A stretch of 64,000 nucleotides of DNA from Rhizobium leguminosarum bv. viciae USDA 2370 (GTDB lineage Bacteria > Pseudomonadota > Alphaproteobacteria > Rhizobiales > Rhizobiaceae), in the NCBI RefSeq assembly GCF_002008365.1, contig NZ_MRDL01000047.1, forward strand, positions 1 to 64,000. The letters run 5' to 3'. A program made the translations under genes and the position numbers. Below are positions 8,808 through 17,824 of this stretch, one piece after another; within the stretch, counting starts at the first letter, position 1; each line of letters begins with the position of its first letter. The notes below the pieces were generated by a model, which worked only from the letters and a program-made list of their open reading frames with translations, was not told the origin of the DNA and made no database searches.

Positions 8808-8832
8808 AAAAGCCCGCCTCAGGCGGGCTTTT
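8808..8832. terminator. Bidirectional terminator
   Basis: AAAAGCCCGCCT and GGCGGGCTTTT form a near-perfect stem with A and T runs on the two sides. It lies between convergent genes (the small plus-strand gene ending 8719 and the DegP-type protease ending 8862). Confidence 0.9.
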
Positions 8833-8861
8833 CCTGTTTGCGGCAAAAGCTCGGGAGACTG

Positions 8862-10367
8862 TCAGGCCGCCCCAAACGGCACGGCGACGAAGGTTTTGTT
8901 GCCATCGCGTTCGACGAGCAGCAGCACCGACTTGCGGCCGGCCTTGCCGGCATCGGCGATCGCGGTCTTGACGTCGCGGGTGTTATGGACCGGTCTGTCG
9001 TTCACCGAGACGATGACATCGCCGGACTGAATTCCGGCGGCGGCGGCCGACTTGTCCGGGTTGACACTGGCGACCACCGCACCGTTGACGGAGCGCGGCA
9101 GGTTGAGCTGCTGGCGCACGTCGGGCGTCAGGTCGGCAAGGCCGATGCCGAGGCTCGGCTGGCCGCTGCTCTCGCCCTTGCTGGCTGGACTTTCGGCCGC
9201 GGCCTGTTTCTGGCCTTCCTCATTGGTGCCGACGGTGACATTGAGATCGATCGTGTTGCCGTCGCGCCAGACGCTGAGCGCTTCCTTGGCGCCCGGCGAA
9301 AGGTCGGCGACCAGGCGCGACAGATCTTTCGGCGTCTTGACGGTCTCGCCGCCGACTGAAGTGACGATGTCGCCAGGCTTCAGGCCGGCATGGGCGGCCG
9401 GCGTATCGGCCGTGACGGCGGCAACCAGCGCACCGCCTGTTTTATCAAGGCCGACGGCATCGGCGACATCCTTGGTGACCGGCTGGATCTGCACGCCGAG
9501 ATAGCCGTGATCGATCGAGCCGTCCTTCTGCAGCTTGGCGACGATCGCCTTGGCCTCGTCGGAGGGAATGGCGAAACCGACGCCGACACTGCCGCCGTTC
9601 GGCGAATAGATGGCGGTGTTAATGCCGACGACATTGCCGCTGCGGTCGACGAGCGGGCCGCCGGAATTGCCATGGTTGATCGGCGCGTCGATCTGGATGA
9701 AATCGTCATAGGGGCCGCTGTGCAGGTCGCGGCCGCGCGCCGAAACGATGCCAGCCGTCACCGTGGTGCCGATGCCGAAGGGGTTGCCGATCGCCAGGAT
9801 CTGGTCGCCGAGCTTCAGCCTGTCGGAATCGCCCCAAGCAATGGTCTGCAGCGGCTTGCCCGCCTGGATCTTCAACACGGCGACATCGGATTTCGGGTCG
9901 GTGCCGATCAGCTTGGCCGGCAGTTCCGCGCCGTCATCCAGCGTCACCTTGATGTCGACGGCATTGTCGATGACATGGTTGTTGGTGACGATCACGCCGT
10001 CGGGGCTGATGATGAAGCCGGAGCCGAGCGCCATCGCCTGCTGCGAAGGCCGGTTTTTCGGCGCCTGGTGCGGCAGCGGGATGCCCTGGTCCTCGAAGAA
10101 CTGGCGGAACTGCTCGTCCATCGGCGACTCCTGCTGGTCGGCACTGACATCGGTCGCCTTGACAGTCGTGGTGATGGTGACGACGGCAGGCTTGTCGGCA
10201 TCGACGATGGACGCGAAGGAGCCGCTCGGCGCGAGAACGCCGCCGGCATCGGACGGCGCGGCAAAGCCGCTGGACGAATTGATCGTAAAGGGCAGGCATG
10301 CCGCGCCGGCGATGATGGCGGCTCCGACAAGCGCTGCGGTGCGATGTTTGCGTAAGATGTGTGACAT
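8862..10367 (-). CDS. DegP/HtrA-type periplasmic serine endoprotease
   Basis: A 501-residue quality-control protease. A signal peptide or anchor occupies residues 1-35 (AALVGAAIIAGAACLPF). The trypsin-like domain carries the triad His131 (NNHVID), Asp161 (KSDVAVLKI) and Ser235 (GNSGGPLV). Two PDZ domains follow, near residues 270-370 and 400-490. Length and order match Do-type DegP proteins. The start MSHILRKHR is chosen because the signal peptide follows it, and AGGGATCACC lies upstream; the longer frame to 10556 adds an unrelated leader. Rhizobia carry several paralogues, so I assign no number. No sigma-E-type site was identified. Confidence 0.93.
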   Translation of the reverse strand: MSHILRKHRTAALVGAAIIAGAACLPFTINSSSGFAAPSDAGGVLAPSGSFASIVDADKPAVVTITTTVKATDVSADQQESPMDEQFRQFFEDQGIPLPHQAPKNRPSQQAMALGSGFIISPDGVIVTNNHVIDNAVDIKVTLDDGAELPAKLIGTDPKSDVAVLKIQAGKPLQTIAWGDSDRLKLGDQILAIGNPFGIGTTVTAGIVSARGRDLHSGPYDDFIQIDAPINHGNSGGPLVDRSGNVVGINTAIYSPNGGSVGVGFAIPSDEAKAIVAKLQKDGSIDHGYLGVQIQPVTKDVADAVGLDKTGGALVAAVTADTPAAHAGLKPGDIVTSVGGETVKTPKDLSRLVADLSPGAKEALSVWRDGNTIDLNVTVGTNEEGQKQAAAESPASKGESSGQPSLGIGLADLTPDVRQQLNLPRSVNGAVVASVNPDKSAAAAGIQSGDVIVSVNDRPVHNTRDVKTAIADAGKAGRKSVLLLVERDGNKTFVAVPFGAA

Positions 10368-10932
10368 GGTGGTGATCCCTTGGGCGGTGGTCCCTTGCGA
10401 GAGCGTTGGCTTTGGATGGCGTCGTGGTTCCATGTCCTGGGACCTGGCGTCGGATGGCGTTTGGCGGCAATTCCTCTTGGGAACGTGCAGTCGACGAGGG
10501 GCGGCGACCGGGGGGAAGAGAAGAATTGGCGCTCGGGATTCATATGATCCCACCAAGCGGATTTACAAATTAAAGTTTGATCATGTTTATATTGCTGATT
10601 TGTAAGATATGACGGGAATTTAATCTTCGCTGCCCGTGCGTTCCGGCCGGCTGCCCCGCTGCAGAACTTCCGGCCCGGTTTTGTCTCGCTTCGCGTCCTT
10701 CGCGATGTTTTCATTCGAAAATAAATGGACTTATTCCCGATGGCGGTGATCCGATCGCCGCAGGCGCCCGTAATTTGCCGACAGACGATCCCGTTGCTGT
10801 TTCTGGAAATTCTATTCCCGGATTCTATTGCGAATATAAAATGTTAGTAGACTCTAAATTATTTCTTCTTCAGAAAGTAAAGGTCGCGATTCGAGGGCAA
10901 GCGAGTCTCGCGGGCGAGATATAACGGGGGCG
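10368..10932. other. Divergent intergenic region
   Basis: About 560 bases between the protease gene and the LacI-type regulator, with AT-rich patches near 10560-10620 and 10810-10860 that probably hold the two promoters. No gene is supported. I could not define an operator with confidence. Confidence 0.5.
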
Positions 10933-11970
10933 GTGAGGACGGCAGTGGAGCGGGGGCGGAAGGCCAGGCGCGGTGCGCATGTGAAGTTGAGCGATGTGGC
11001 GAAGAAGGTGGGTGTCAGCCCCATCACCATTTCGCGCGCGCTTCGCAATCCCGAAATCGTCTCCGAGGATCTGCGCCAGACTATCCTGCGCACGGTAGAC
11101 GAGATGGGGTATATCCCCAATCTTGCCGCCCGGGCACTCGCCGGCCGCCATAACGGCATCATCGGCGTCATCACGCCCGCTTTGCACCATCACGGCTTCG
11201 CCGGCCTGATGATCGGCATCGAGGATTGCTTGCGCACCACCGAATTCCGCGTGCAATATTCCAACACGCTCCACCATGTCGACGGCGAGGCCGGCGAGCT
11301 CAGATCCTTCCTGACGCAGAAGCCGGCCGGCGTCATTATCGCGGGCGCCGAATCCTATCATGATCTTCTGTCGCTGATCGAAAACGCCGCCTGTCCGATC
11401 GCCCATATCACCGATCTCAGCCAGGAGCCGGAAAGGCTGGTCGTCGGCCTCGATCATTATGCGGCCGGCGCCGAACCCACCCGCTTCCTGCTATCGAGGG
11501 GTTATGAGAGGATCGGCTTCATCGGCCGCGGCACGGATATTCGCTCGCGTCGCCGGAAGGAAGGCTATGAGGCCGCGATGGGCGAAGCCGGCCGTTTCGA
11601 TGCTGATCTCGCCATTGGCGGAAATGAGGGAAGCAGCACCGGCCTCGGCAGGGAATTGTTTGCCCGCCTGTTGCAGCGCGTGCCGGATATCGATGCCGTC
11701 TTTGCTCAAAGCGACGATCTGGCGCTCGGTGTCCTCATCGAATGCGCCGCGCGCGGCATCCGCGTGCCGGAGGATGTCGGCATCTGCGGCTTCAACGATC
11801 TGGAGTTTTCAGCCTTCACCCAACCGACCCTGACGACGGTTCAGATTCCACGCTACGATATCGGCTACCGCGTCGCCGACATGCTGCGGCGCGCCATCCG
11901 CGACGAGCCGCCCGGCGAAAACAAGGTCGATTGCGGCTTCTCCATCATCCCGCGCGGCTCGACGCGCTAG
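10933..11970 (+). CDS. LacI-family transcriptional regulator, GntR-like
   Basis: A 345-residue repressor. The N-terminal helix-turn-helix LSDVAKKVGVSPITISRAL and hinge (NLAARALAGRHNGIIGVI) are followed by a periplasmic-binding-protein-like sensor domain with the usual late ICGFNDLEFS segment. It resembles gluconate-type GntR members of the LacI family. The proposed start is GTG 10933; other starts within the arginine-rich first 15 residues are possible. No sugar catabolic genes are adjacent, so the effector and targets are unknown. The neighbouring protease gene is divergent. Confidence 0.9.
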   Translation: MRTAVERGRKARRGAHVKLSDVAKKVGVSPITISRALRNPEIVSEDLRQTILRTVDEMGYIPNLAARALAGRHNGIIGVITPALHHHGFAGLMIGIEDCLRTTEFRVQYSNTLHHVDGEAGELRSFLTQKPAGVIIAGAESYHDLLSLIENAACPIAHITDLSQEPERLVVGLDHYAAGAEPTRFLLSRGYERIGFIGRGTDIRSRRRKEGYEAAMGEAGRFDADLAIGGNEGSSTGLGRELFARLLQRVPDIDAVFAQSDDLALGVLIECAARGIRVPEDVGICGFNDLEFSAFTQPTLTTVQIPRYDIGYRVADMLRRAIRDEPPGENKVDCGFSIIPRGSTR

Positions 11971-12038
11971 TTCGGCACGATTCGCCAGCCTTTCGTCTGT
12001 CGATGCGGGCAGTCAAAAATGCCTTCAAAATATCGATA

Positions 12039-12968
12039 TCAGCCCAGTGTTCCTGCAAATCGTTCCGGCCATCGCTCACGTTGAAAAACCTCCGTCAGGA
12101 AGTCGATGAACACTCTTGTCTTGGAGGGCAACAGGGTGCGGTTTGCATAATAGATCGAAATCGGGCCTGCGTCGGCATACCATGCCGGGATCAATCGGAT
12201 CAGCTCGCCGCTCTCCAGATTGGCCAGAGCATCCGCCTTGGCGATCATCGCGACACCAAGGCCGAGAAGGGCGGCGGATCGCATGGCCGCGGGATCGTTG
12301 ACGACGATCGTCTCTTTCAAGACCGCAGGCTGCTCATCTCCAGCAAGATTGCGCATCTGCCGCTGGTGAATTCGACCCGTCCGCATCGAACGCATGACGA
12401 TACCGTCGAGTTCGTGCAAGCAGGACGGATCATGAGGCGGAACCCGATCGCCCAGATATCCCGGTGATGCCACGGGGATAATATGAGCAGGGGCCAATGG
12501 CCTGGCGATGACACCAGGCGTCAACTCGAAACCCCCGCCGATCGCAGCATCATAGCCCTCGGCGATCAGATCGACCTGTCTGTTTTCGAACATCCATTCC
12601 GGCCGGATCATCGGATATCGCTGCATGAACTCCGGCAATAGCGGAAGGATGTAGCCTATGCCGAGTGTCGGGCTCATGCTGAGTTTCAGCACGCCGGATG
12701 GTTCGGACTGTTCGCTCGATGCCTCCGAGATCGCTCCCTGCAGGCTTTCCAGGTGATCTCGGATTGAGTGCAGAAAGCGCTCGCCTGCTTCCGTGAGCGT
12801 CAGACTTCGGGTGCTTCGTTGAAACAGCCTGAGTTTCAGGTTGCCTTCAAGTGCTGCGACATTGCGGCTGACCGCCGCCGGCGTCAGGCCGAGCCGTCGT
12901 GCCGCCGAGGAGAAGCTTCCAAGCTCGGCGCTGCGCACGAAGGATTCCAGGTTTGCAAGTGTCTCCAT
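12039..12968 (-). CDS. LysR-family transcriptional regulator
   Basis: A 309-residue LysR protein. The winged helix (residues 1-60, LESFVRSAELGSFSSAARRL, then PAAVSRNVAALE) is followed by the LysR effector-binding domain. It resembles the CrgA/DsdC-like group that often controls an adjacent divergent redox gene. It is divergent from the dehydrogenase at 13080. The 111-base gap contains TTTCA-N9-TGAAA at 12977-12995, a plausible operator. Its effector is unknown. Confidence 0.9.
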   Translation of the reverse strand: METLANLESFVRSAELGSFSSAARRLGLTPAAVSRNVAALEGNLKLRLFQRSTRSLTLTEAGERFLHSIRDHLESLQGAISEASSEQSEPSGVLKLSMSPTLGIGYILPLLPEFMQRYPMIRPEWMFENRQVDLIAEGYDAAIGGGFELTPGVIARPLAPAHIIPVASPGYLGDRVPPHDPSCLHELDGIVMRSMRTGRIHQRQMRNLAGDEQPAVLKETIVVNDPAAMRSAALLGLGVAMIAKADALANLESGELIRLIPAWYADAGPISIYYANRTLLPSKTRVFIDFLTEVFQRERWPERFAGTLG

Positions 12969-12976
12969 ACCATCAC

Positions 12977-12995
12977 TTTCAATGAATGCTTGAAA
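12977..12995. promoter_or_regulatory. Candidate LysR operator
   Basis: Inverted repeat TTTCA-N9-TGAAA in the gap between the LysR gene and the divergent dehydrogenase. The spacing and position suit a LysR dimer site. This is inference from the sequence alone. Confidence 0.4.
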
Positions 12996-13079
12996 TTGAT
13001 AACAGGCAATTCCGTCTAATCACAAGGGAATAACAAGGCGATATTCGCTCCATCGAAACCAAACAATGGAGTTATCGCA

Positions 13080-13679
13080 ATGAACATCGGCATCATAGGC
13101 GCCGGCAATATCGGCTCCGCCTTCGCCCGAGCCCTTGCCCGCAACGGCATCGCCGCCACGATCTCGAACAGTCGCGGCCCCGACACATTGCAGGATCTGA
13201 CCGAGGAACTGTCGCCGCACATTACGGCGGGGACAATCGAAGAGGCCGCGAAAGCCGGCCTCGTCCTTGTCGCCGTCCCCTGGTCGAAGCTACCCAAGGC
13301 ATTGGCGGGTCTTCCTAACTGGGCGGGTCGCATCGTGATCGACGCCAACAATCCGATCGAAGGGCCGCTGTTCAAACCAGCCGAGCTGAATGGTCGTTTG
13401 TCGACTGAGGTCTTCGCCGGCCTGGTGCCCGGTGCTCGCGTTGTGAAGGCATTCAACCATCTCCAGGCGCATCTGGTTTCAGCCGATCCCCGCGCCGAGG
13501 GCGGCAGCCGCGTGCTCTTTTACTCCGGTGACGATGCGTCATCGAAGGCCGAAGTGGGGGCGCTGATCTCCAAACTTGGCTTTGCCGACATCGATCTCGG
13601 GCCGATTTCGATCGGCGGCAAGCTCGCGCAATTCCCCGGCGGGCCGCTGCCTGTCCTCAACCTCGTCAAATTCGGATGA
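13080..13679 (+). CDS. F420-dependent oxidoreductase-like NAD(P)-binding protein
   Basis: A 199-residue protein with an N-terminal dinucleotide-binding GAGNIGSAFARAL motif. VLVAVPWSKLP and VIDANNPIEGP follow, and then GARVVKAFNHLQAH. This is the pattern of the NADPH-dependent F420 reductase-like family (YrfG/Npd type). Many rhizobial members act on NADP(H) without F420; the substrate is not evident. Divergent from a LysR gene that probably regulates it. Confidence 0.85.
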   Translation: MNIGIIGAGNIGSAFARALARNGIAATISNSRGPDTLQDLTEELSPHITAGTIEEAAKAGLVLVAVPWSKLPKALAGLPNWAGRIVIDANNPIEGPLFKPAELNGRLSTEVFAGLVPGARVVKAFNHLQAHLVSADPRAEGGSRVLFYSGDDASSKAEVGALISKLGFADIDLGPISIGGKLAQFPGGPLPVLNLVKFG

Positions 13680-13684
13680 ACAGC

Positions 13685-13710
13685 GATCGGCCGGATCAAT
13701 CCGGCCGATC
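13685..13710. terminator. Palindromic terminator-like hairpin
   Basis: GATCGGCCGGA and TCCGGCCGATC form perfect 11-base arms around TCAA, 5 bases after the dehydrogenase stop codon. There is no T run, so it may instead protect the transcript end. Confidence 0.55.
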
Positions 13711-13720
13711 TGCTCGAACG

Positions 13721-13816
13721 ACAGCGCCGCGCGTCTTTTCAGACGCGCGGCGCTGTAACACTTTGAATTGTTGCATAATTTTATCCTTAAATCGGTTCCG
13801 ATTTAAGGAATTATGC
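13721..13816. repeat. Composite rhizobial hairpin repeat
   Basis: Two adjacent hairpins. The first has perfect 16-base arms starting ACAGCGCCGCGCGTCT around a TTTC loop. The second (about 13773-13816) pairs GCATAATT and CCTTAAATCGG with their complements. A decayed relative of the first hairpin lies at 45573-45618, at the end of the EAL-GGDEF gene. Confidence 0.85.
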
Positions 13817-13875
13817 AGTAGGCACAGCCGAGATTATTCCCTATATGGAATGAATGAGGATCACTGTGCTTAAAA

Positions 13876-14796
13876 ATGGATAGTGCGGGACTGTCGCTGG
13901 ACAGAATGCGCACCTTTGTCCGCGTCGCCGAACGCGGCAACCTGTCGATGGTCGCAAGAGAGCTGGGTGTCGGTCAATCCACCGTGACTCGGCACCTCAA
14001 TGAACTCGAGGAGGCTGTCGGCGTACCGCTTCTCAGCCGAACCACCCGACGCGTCACCCTTACCGACGAAGGCAGCCGCTACTATACGAACTGCCTTCAG
14101 ATATTACGCCTGGTCGAACAGGCTGCGGAAGAAGCGAGAGATGCCCGCCGGGCTCCAGCTGGGGCTGTTCGGCTTTCCTGTACGGCAGCACTCGGCGTGA
14201 TGCACATCACCCGCCTCATCTTTGATTTCCAGGACAAGCATCCGGACATTCGGGTCGACCTCAACCTGACGGACGAGCGGATCGACCTGGTTCGCGAAGG
14301 CGTTGACGTCGCACTCCGTCTTGGGCCTCTCGCGGACAGCGCGATGAAACTTCATGCGCTGGGAGAAAGCCATCGGCTGCTGGTGGGCGCTCCGACCTAT
14401 TTGTCTTCCCACGGACGGCCGGAACGCCCAGCCGATCTGTCACGCTACGAAACCGTCGTGATGTCCAATGTGGCGGGGAGCGATCAGCTCGTTCTGTCCT
14501 CTCCCGACGGCACAAGCCTGATGATCCCGGTCAGTGGCAAGCTGCGCGTCGATCACGGGCTTGCGGCGCGCGAAGCCTTTGCCGCCGGACGCGGCATTGG
14601 TCCTGCACACCTCTGGTTGGTCCACGATCTTCTGGACGACGGCCAGCTCGAGGTCGTGCTTGGCGACTATCGTCCTTTACCGGTTCCGGTGAGCTTGCTG
14701 ATCGTTCCAGAGCGTGCCGCCATTGCCCGCGTTCGGCTTCTCGTCGACTTTCTTGTCGCCGAGGTTTCCAAATTGCCGGGAATTCGGCCATCGTAG
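13876..14796 (+). CDS. LysR-family transcriptional regulator
   Basis: A 306-residue LysR protein with the helix-turn-helix LSMVARELGVGQSTVTRHL near residues 22-40. An effector domain similar to the CrgA-type group follows (ADSAMKLHALGESHRLLVGA). It shares the same architecture as the regulator at 12039 but a different sequence. It is convergent with the NmrA-like gene at 14856, so the controlled genes are not obvious. The start MDSAGLSLDRMRTFV is a normal LysR opening. Confidence 0.9.
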   Translation: MDSAGLSLDRMRTFVRVAERGNLSMVARELGVGQSTVTRHLNELEEAVGVPLLSRTTRRVTLTDEGSRYYTNCLQILRLVEQAAEEARDARRAPAGAVRLSCTAALGVMHITRLIFDFQDKHPDIRVDLNLTDERIDLVREGVDVALRLGPLADSAMKLHALGESHRLLVGAPTYLSSHGRPERPADLSRYETVVMSNVAGSDQLVLSSPDGTSLMIPVSGKLRVDHGLAAREAFAAGRGIGPAHLWLVHDLLDDGQLEVVLGDYRPLPVPVSLLIVPERAAIARVRLLVDFLVAEVSKLPGIRPS

Positions 14797-14808
14797 CCCT
14801 TGTTTTCA

Positions 14809-14853
14809 AGCGTATCGTTATCGCAAAACCGCTGCACACATTTGCGCGACATG
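14809..14853 (-). repeat. Degenerate, reversed copy of the palindromic repeat
   Basis: The reverse complement of this stretch resembles the unit at 4879-4980, including the core CCGCTGCACAC. Its outer ends have diverged. It sits between the LysR and NmrA-like genes and ends 3 bases before the latter's stop codon. Confidence 0.65.
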
Positions 14854-14855
14854 CT

Positions 14856-15809
14856 TCAAAGTCCGAAAGTCCGCTTATTGCCACGCCACCCCGTGGTCCT
14901 GAGATACTGTCCCCAGTTGAGCGTGCCGGGGTTCAGGTGACGGCTCCATTCGAGATCGTGCTCCTTGCCGAAATAGCCATGGTCGACAGCATATTCGACC
15001 ATCCCCAGAAGCTCTCGAACGAGAAGTTCGTTGGCGGCAAACTCCGGAAAATAGTGCAGCAAGCCATCCCTGGTGAAAGCGTTTCGATACGCGGCCTTGA
15101 GCCCGGTCACACGCTGAAAGGTTTCGACCATCTCGCGCGGAGAAATGATATCGCCAACGATCGGCAGCGTTTTCCCGTTGTAACGCTCGGGATTTGAGAA
15201 AATTTCAAGCACGACCGGCCCGGTCGCCGTCAGCGGATCGACAAACGGCGCGCGGAAATCTTCAGGAAGATAAATCGGCAAGAGGAGCGTATCGCCCTCC
15301 ATGCGCGGCACATAATATTCGAGAAGATTCGTGTAGAAGAATGCCAGCATGACGAAGGAGTGAGAGACCGGCAGGCCGCGAATATAGTCTGCAACGTACG
15401 CTTTGTCGGTAAAATGCGGCGCATACTTCGTGCCCCTGGTGATCTTGTCGACATTCTCAAGCGTGCTGAAAACAATATGCCCGACGCCGGCCTCAACGGC
15501 GGCATCCGCCAGTTGTCGGCCGAGAGGGGCCTCGATTGTCTCCGGCGGGGCGATTGGCGGCGTCATCAGAAATGCGCCATCCGCGCCTTTGAAGGCGGCG
15601 ACGAGGTCCTTTTGACGGCCAAGTTCGAGAGGGACGGCTACGATTTCAGCGCCGCGTTCCTCCAGGCGCAAAGCTTCAGGCGAATCCTTTTTCCGGGTTA
15701 AAGCTCGCACCCGGAAACGTTGGCTCTGAAGGAGTGTCGCGGCGACGCTGCGCCCCTGTTTGCTCGTTGCACCGACAATCGCGATCAGTGGCTTTTCATG
15801 TACAGACAT
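14856..15809 (-). CDS. NmrA-like NAD(P)-binding protein
   Basis: A 317-residue atypical short-chain dehydrogenase-fold protein. The opening IAIVGATSKQGRSVAATLL holds the glycine-rich nucleotide motif of the NmrA/HSCARG group. AFLMTPPIAPPETIEAP and HIVFSTLENVDKITRGTKY follow at the usual positions. NmrA-type proteins sense or use NADP(H), and several control redox or nitrogen genes; here the role is unknown. It is convergent with the LysR gene at 13876. Confidence 0.8.
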   Translation of the reverse strand: MSVHEKPLIAIVGATSKQGRSVAATLLQSQRFRVRALTRKKDSPEALRLEERGAEIVAVPLELGRQKDLVAAFKGADGAFLMTPPIAPPETIEAPLGRQLADAAVEAGVGHIVFSTLENVDKITRGTKYAPHFTDKAYVADYIRGLPVSHSFVMLAFFYTNLLEYYVPRMEGDTLLLPIYLPEDFRAPFVDPLTATGPVVLEIFSNPERYNGKTLPIVGDIISPREMVETFQRVTGLKAAYRNAFTRDGLLHYFPEFAANELLVRELLGMVEYAVDHGYFGKEHDLEWSRHLNPGTLNWGQYLRTTGWRGNKRTFGL

Positions 15810-16334
15810 AGAGCTTTAAACCTTTCCCTGTCATTGACGCCGCTACGGTGGCAGGCGTCGTTTTGCGGGAGAGCGGTCGGCCTGTGCCGAGAGCCCACTC
15901 GATGGCGGGCACCCTATCGCAACAGGTTCTATGGCTGTAGATATCTGAAATGCATAACGTAATGCCATTTTCTGGATAAATGGCGTCCCGGCTGGGCCTG
16001 GATACAAATCGGTTCGCCATCCATCGCGACGGCGCAAGTGTCGTTCTTGAAACCACTTCTCAAATGCCGGCGTTGGCTCAGACATCTCTTCGCCGATGGC
16101 GGCTCTGATGGACTAATGCTGAGAGCTGCATGGCAAAGACGCAAGTTCACCCTGCAGACCGTCAAATAAACCGATAGGGCCAAAGGTTTCGATGTGCTGC
16201 CCAGTCGCCGCAAGATATTACTTTTATTGAATTCTTTTCAACGCAGACTCTTGGCCTGTCTGGCAGATGTATTAATCATTGTTAAGTACTATTGAATATG
16301 GTTATTATTATGTTAACCTTAAAGAGATCGGACA
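15810..16334. other. Intergenic region upstream of the polysaccharide cluster
   Basis: About 525 bases without a convincing gene; small minus-strand frames near 15850-16210 lack ribosome sites and family features. The last 100 bases are markedly AT-rich (around 16255-16320) and probably carry the promoter for the polysaccharide genes starting at 16335. Confidence 0.5.
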
Positions 16335-17708
16335 GTGTTCAGCGCTTTCAAAGCGGAAATTCGAAACATGAAGCTTTCGAAGATAATATCGCCAGAGATG
16401 CCTCAATATAGGTCGAGAATCGGTTCTCGCCTGCATCAAACAATACTGTGCATGGTGTTTGCAGCAATTGTTCCATTGACGTCAGCAGCGGAAGATTTAC
16501 CTGCGTCCACAGGTTCGGCCCCGGTTGTGACCTCTGGCGAGACTTCGGCCCGGCAGCCTCAATCGCTGCGTGATGCTCTTCGCTCAGGCGATAAATTGAA
16601 TCTCGCATTTTACGAAAGCTTGGCCTCTGTAGAAGATCGCTGGACGGGCTCACGGGGCACGGTTCCCTGGAACTTTTACCAGCGCCCCGAGCTCACTGGC
16701 GAATACGTCGTTGCAGCGGACGGAACCATTTCGCTTCCGCTTTTGGGACGCTTCCCGGTTCGAGGGCTTCCTCCGGCCGATGTGGAGGCGATAATTCTTC
16801 CTTCGTACGAAAGTCTGGTCGGCAGAAAGGGTTTCGTCAACATCGTCAGGATTGAGCACCAGCCGATTTACATTACCGGCCCGGTTCGTAATCCAGGCTC
16901 GTTTCAATATGTTGATGGCATGACTGTTCTGCATGCCGTTGCGCAAGCGGGTGGCATGACGGCGAAGACTATCGAGCCATGGCAGAGTGTGGAGATTACA
17001 CGCCAGATCGAGCGGTTGAAGGCTGGGCTGGCCGATCTGAAGCGGCTTGCGTCGCGAACCGAGGTGCTGAGGGCGAAGCGCGATTCCGTGCAAATTGCCA
17101 GCATTGGCACACCTGTTCTTGGTCCTGATCCCGATGCTCAACAGTTGTTGGATGATGAGACATGGCAGCGCCAATTGGTAACGACGAGCAAGGATGCGCA
17201 GAGCAGTGCTTACGCAAAATCTGTTACCGATGCTCAGGCCGATCTCGATCTGCGTCAGGCACGCGTCGGCAATTATGATGCCACAATTCGGGTCCGTCAG
17301 GATCGGCTGGCAAGTATCGAGAATTTGGCCAAAAACAAGCTTGTCACCAGCATCGAGTTGACCCGGGCGCAAAGCGAACTGACTGAGTCTGAAGATCGAA
17401 AGCAGCAGGCCGTCATCGATGTCGAGAGCGCAAAGCAACGGTTGGCGGCAGCGAAACAGGACGTCGAGCGCGATCGTATCGAACGCAAGATCGAGATCGA
17501 AAAGTCAGCAGCGGATGCCGAAAGAGGCCTATCCACGGCGTTGAAGACGACCGAGAGCGATCTTGAAATTTTCCGGTCCATGGTATCGTCGGAGGATACC
17601 ACCGATGTTGAATTCGAAATCGTTCGGCCTGGACCGAACGGTGTCATCGTCGAACCTGCGACCGAAGAAACGGTCTTACAGCCTGGCGATCTGATCAAAG
17701 TCCATTGA
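16335..17708 (+). CDS. Polysaccharide export protein, ExoF-like (OPX family)
   Basis: A 457-residue exported protein. The signal segment is near residues 38-53 (ILCMVFAAIVPLTSAA). A polysaccharide-export domain follows near 80-175, with YVVAADGTISLPLLGRFPVR. A SLBB-like segment lies near 180-225 (IYITGPVRNPGSFQYVDGMT), and then a long coiled coil spans about 230-420. It ends with VLQPGDLIKVH. This is the arrangement of ExoF-type periplasmic or outer-membrane exopolysaccharide export proteins. A start at a later ATG (about 16368) is possible. It is the first gene of the polysaccharide cluster, and a Wzc/ExoP co-polymerase is not present in the window. Confidence 0.85.
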   Translation: MFSAFKAEIRNMKLSKIISPEMPQYRSRIGSRLHQTILCMVFAAIVPLTSAAEDLPASTGSAPVVTSGETSARQPQSLRDALRSGDKLNLAFYESLASVEDRWTGSRGTVPWNFYQRPELTGEYVVAADGTISLPLLGRFPVRGLPPADVEAIILPSYESLVGRKGFVNIVRIEHQPIYITGPVRNPGSFQYVDGMTVLHAVAQAGGMTAKTIEPWQSVEITRQIERLKAGLADLKRLASRTEVLRAKRDSVQIASIGTPVLGPDPDAQQLLDDETWQRQLVTTSKDAQSSAYAKSVTDAQADLDLRQARVGNYDATIRVRQDRLASIENLAKNKLVTSIELTRAQSELTESEDRKQQAVIDVESAKQRLAAAKQDVERDRIERKIEIEKSAADAERGLSTALKTTESDLEIFRSMVSSEDTTDVEFEIVRPGPNGVIVEPATEETVLQPGDLIKVH

Positions 17709-17824
17709 GACTTAGCCGCATACTCCTCCCGACTGGGAGAGTTTAGTCCTCCTCTCGGCCCAAGAGCTCAGGGGCATCGTTGATTTGCGATTTGTCACGC
17801 GGTCCAAAACGCCATGGAGAGCTT

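Noticed and set aside
8862..10556. Longer N-terminus for the DegP-type protease
   Set aside because: The signal peptide begins at residue 64 of that frame; the extra part is basic and not typical.
15843..16213. Minus-strand frames that might be transposase remnants
   Set aside because: No ribosome site, no recognisable transposase motif and no inverted ends.
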